This document shows positions 6,208 through 8,221 of a stretch of DNA of 8,221 nt, piece after piece. Source of the DNA: Planctomycetota bacterium. Lineage in GTDB: Bacteria; Planctomycetota; SKW154. Under the pieces are notes generated by a model. The model was given only the letters and a program-made list of their open reading frames with translations, had not been told where the DNA came from and ran no database searches. Numbering within the stretch: the stretch's first letter is position 1; every line of letters starts with the position of its first letter. The position numbers and the translations under genes are program-made. The stretch lies in the NCBI GenBank assembly GCA_026418755.1, contig JAOAAR010000025.1, positions 3,734-11,954 on the forward strand, read 5' to 3'.

Positions 6208-7836
6208 TTATGGTATGATGGGAGCGGTTTTGTGGCGGAGATGTTCGGGGCGATAATCAGGCAGTATCATTGGGCTGAATCTTTCGGGTTTGATTCCTGC
6301 ATCACGGAGTTCTTTGTGGTAGTTGGTGATGTGGGTGAGAGTGAGTTCTCCGAAATCTGTTGTTTTTGCTTCTTCTGCTGCTTTTCTGCCTGCTCTTCTT
6401 CCGAAGACGAGTATGTCGAGAAGGGAGTTACCCATAAGGCGGTTTCTGCCGTGGATTCCGCCTGACACTTCGCCTGCGGCATAGAGTCCTTTGAGCGGTG
6501 TTCTGCCGAACTCATCAATTTTCAATCCGCCGTTCTGATAGTGCTGCGTTGGATAGGTAAGGATTGGTTCCTTCGCCATATCAATGTTGAATCTGATGTA
6601 TTGTCGCCACATAGCAGGTAGTTGTTTTTTGACCGTTCCTTCGCCATGGATGATGTCAATCACAGGGGAGTCTAGCCAGACTGCAGAAAGTCCTGATGGA
6701 AGGGTGACTCCTTTTTTTCGTTCTTCACATTCGCGGATTATGGCGGCGGAGACTGCGTCGCGAGTTTCGAGTTCACGGACGAAGCGAGCGCCTTCAACAT
6801 TGACCAGATGGGCGCCGAGTCCGCGGACCTTCTCGGTAACCAACTGCCCGAGGATTTGTTCGGGGAAAGCGGCGCCTGTTGGATGGTATTGAATCGTGTC
6901 CATAAACAGGAAAGGGACACCTGCGCGGTATGCGATGACAAGGCCATCTGCGGTTGCGCCATAATGGTTTGTGGTGGGGAATCCCTGGATATGGAGTCTG
7001 CCGCTTCCGCCTGTTGCCAGGATGGTGCATTTCGCCCGCACAGGAATCAGTTCGGAAGTTTCAAGATTATAGAGAAGAGCGCCTGTGCACCTTTGCTTGT
7101 GAGTAAAGAGTTCTACGGCAGGGGAGAATTCGAGGTATGGGATTCGTCTGTTTAAGAACTCATCGCGGAGGGTTTTCATAATCTCGCCGCCTGTGTAGTC
7201 TCTTGCGGAATGCATTCTTTTTATAGATGTGCCGCCGCCGTGAATCTCTATCATGTTTCCGTGTGCATCCTTGTCGAACATCATTCCTAAGTCTTCGAGC
7301 CATGCAATCACACTCGGTCCGTCCATCACGAGAGCACGGACAAGTTCGGGGATGTTTGTGAATCCACCGCCACCGACTACATCGAGATAATGAGTGACAG
7401 GGGAATCCTCGAGTCTATCTGCTGCTTGGATGCCGCCTTGTGCCATAGCGGTGTTTGCATCACCGAGACGAAGTTTGGTCGCAAGGAGCACTTTTGCACC
7501 TGCTTCAGAGGCGACTAAGGCTGCTGCTACTCCTGCGCCGCCTGCTCCGATGACAAGAACATCCGTCTCATAAGCAGGGCTTCCAACTTTATATTTTGCC
7601 GGGTTGATTAGAGAGTATGCTTCAACAATGTCGGCGATTTCGTGAGGTGTTTTGTCGCCTTTATTCGGTCCGACCTGCAGTTGACGCATCTTCTCTATTT
7701 TGTAATCGGGATGGAACTTTGAGAGAAGAGTCTTTTTTTCATCAATGGATAGAGGCGGTAACATTGCTTGTGCGATTCTCTCTTTGCGAGTCTTCTCAAC
7801 TATTTTTATCAAGTTGCTCATCGACTCGGGATACAT
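6208..7836 (-). CDS. Fumarate reductase/succinate dehydrogenase-type flavoprotein subunit
   Basis: FAD enzyme of the FrdA/SdhA/NadB superfamily, expected to interconvert fumarate and succinate, or to reduce a related substrate, with electrons from an Fe-S partner. It has 542 residues. A family-type N-terminal extension (about 1-88) is followed by the Rossmann motif GAGGAG (97-102) and DANTAMAQGG (126-135). Active-site equivalents of E. coli FrdA are kept: HPTG (318-321), R359 in ETRD, H432 in HYQNGG and R466 in HGRNRLMGNSL (462-472). The covalent-FAD His position is N128, so FAD is probably bound non-covalently. After the NRLMGNSL motif only about 70 residues remain, so most of the classical C-terminal helical domain is missing. 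The start at 7836 is chosen because AGGAG (7844-7848) overlaps the upstream stop with 7-nt spacing; an ATG at 7872 would add 12 residues inside the upstream gene. No signal peptide or membrane segment. L-aspartate oxidase is unlikely given the Fe-S neighbour. Confidence 0.88.
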   Translation of the reverse strand: MYPESMSNLIKIVEKTRKERIAQAMLPPLSIDEKKTLLSKFHPDYKIEKMRQLQVGPNKGDKTPHEIADIVEAYSLINPAKYKVGSPAYETDVLVIGAGGAGVAAALVASEAGAKVLLATKLRLGDANTAMAQGGIQAADRLEDSPVTHYLDVVGGGGFTNIPELVRALVMDGPSVIAWLEDLGMMFDKDAHGNMIEIHGGGTSIKRMHSARDYTGGEIMKTLRDEFLNRRIPYLEFSPAVELFTHKQRCTGALLYNLETSELIPVRAKCTILATGGSGRLHIQGFPTTNHYGATADGLVIAYRAGVPFLFMDTIQYHPTGAAFPEQILGQLVTEKVRGLGAHLVNVEGARFVRELETRDAVSAAIIRECEERKKGVTLPSGLSAVWLDSPVIDIIHGEGTVKKQLPAMWRQYIRFNIDMAKEPILTYPTQHYQNGGLKIDEFGRTPLKGLYAAGEVSGGIHGRNRLMGNSLLDILVFGRRAGRKAAEEAKTTDFGELTLTHITNYHKELRDAGIKPERFSPMILPDYRPEHLRHKTAPIIP

Positions 7837-7846
7837 AGTATTTCTC

Positions 7847-8221
7847 CTACTCCTCAATTTTGCGCTTTTCATACAGTTTTTTAAGAGTGTTCAAGTCACT
7901 CTTCATGATGGAGTTGATTTCTTCGTCGAATTTGGAGGCTTCGATTTCGGAGACCCTTTTACGGGTGTGGGCGGCTTTGGGGGACAGATGGGCGCCGTAA
8001 AGACGGCGAGCAAGGATTCCTACGAGGAATTGAGGAATCTCGGCAGGGCAGCGTGTGGCGCAGAGACCGCACATGACGCAGTCAAAAGAGAGGTTTGCTG
8101 CTTCTGCGATATCATCTCGTAATACTGCTTGTACATAACCCATAACATCGATATCCTGTGGACAAGATTTGGTGCAAGTGTTACAAGCAACGCATCGGTA
8201 GGTTGTAGGGTAGTGATAGAC
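7847..8221 (-). CDS. 4Fe-4S dicluster protein (HdrC/ferredoxin-like), C-terminal part
   Basis: Electron-transfer protein with two [4Fe-4S] sites. The frame is open to the right edge, so the N-terminus is missing; the ATG at 8143 lies between the two cluster motifs and is not the start. Visible: 124 codons with CVACNTCTKSCP (CxxCxxCxxxCP, just before 8143) and CVMCGLCATRCP about 30 residues later, spaced as in HdrC-like and bacterial dicluster ferredoxins rather than as in FrdB/SdhB. A charged helical tail follows (KRVSEIEASKFDEE, LKKLYEKRKIEE). Its stop lies 10 nt before the flavoprotein start and supplies part of that gene's Shine-Dalgarno, so translation is probably coupled. It most likely passes electrons to or from the flavoprotein. 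Whether a plant-type [2Fe-2S] domain or an HdrB-like partner precedes it cannot be seen. Confidence 0.88.
   Translation of the reverse strand, partial: VYHYPTTYRCVACNTCTKSCPQDIDVMGYVQAVLRDDIAEAANLSFDCVMCGLCATRCPAEIPQFLVGILARRLYGAHLSPKAAHTRKRVSEIEASKFDEEINSIMKSDLNTLKKLYEKRKIEE

Noticed and set aside
6097..6465. + strand open frame of 122 codons overlapping the flavoprotein 3' end
   Set aside because: It has a TTG start with no proper ribosome-binding site, runs mostly antisense to a well-conserved flavoprotein, and its Cys/Phe-rich translation resembles no family.
7745..8122. + strand open frame of 125 codons opposite the Fe-S gene
   Set aside because: It is antisense to two cysteine cluster motifs and the flavoprotein start region and has no recognisable domain.

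Overview
The window comes from a bacterial chromosome of medium GC content. The + strand is visibly richer in G than in C. The organism is probably an uncultured anaerobe or facultative anaerobe. A planctomycete-like or other PVC-like background is suggested, weakly, by three things: an FHA-Ser/Thr kinase fusion, a HEAT/TPR protein with a W-Y-x-x-N-K linker motif, and a soluble-type fumarate reductase flavoprotein with a long N-terminal extension. I see no phage, transposon, CRISPR array, tRNA or rRNA.

Region 1 (1-2193, + strand) looks like one transcription unit. It holds the C-terminal three quarters of a thioredoxin reductase (trxB, cut by the left edge) and a tRNA m1G37 methyltransferase (trmD, 10 nt downstream). 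Overlapping trmD by 4 nt is an M55 D-aminopeptidase (DppA family) gene broken by an internal deletion-type frameshift near 1671-1677.

Region 2 (2194-2541) is a 348-nt gap. It holds a G-rich tract, a possible 49-codon small ORF with a good Shine-Dalgarno, short inverted repeats and a plausible promoter.

Region 3 (2542-6032, + strand) holds a 400-residue cytoplasmic FHA-Ser/Thr protein kinase, then after about 120 nt a roughly 720-residue HEAT-repeat/TPR scaffold protein of unknown function. A signalling kinase next to a scaffold suggests, but does not prove, joint work. The start of the HEAT protein is ambiguous, and the choice decides whether it is exported or cytoplasmic.

Region 4 (6033-6207) lies between convergent genes. 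It contains a weak terminator-like hairpin and a start-less, coding-like stretch in the same frame as the HEAT gene, possibly a gene remnant.

Region 5 (6208-8221, - strand) is a two-gene redox operon: a [4Fe-4S]x2 HdrC/ferredoxin-like protein (5' end outside the window) followed by a fumarate reductase/succinate dehydrogenase-type flavoprotein. The flavoprotein keeps the dicarboxylate active-site residues but has Asn where covalent-FAD enzymes have His. Together they look like a soluble electron-transfer module rather than a classical membrane complex II.
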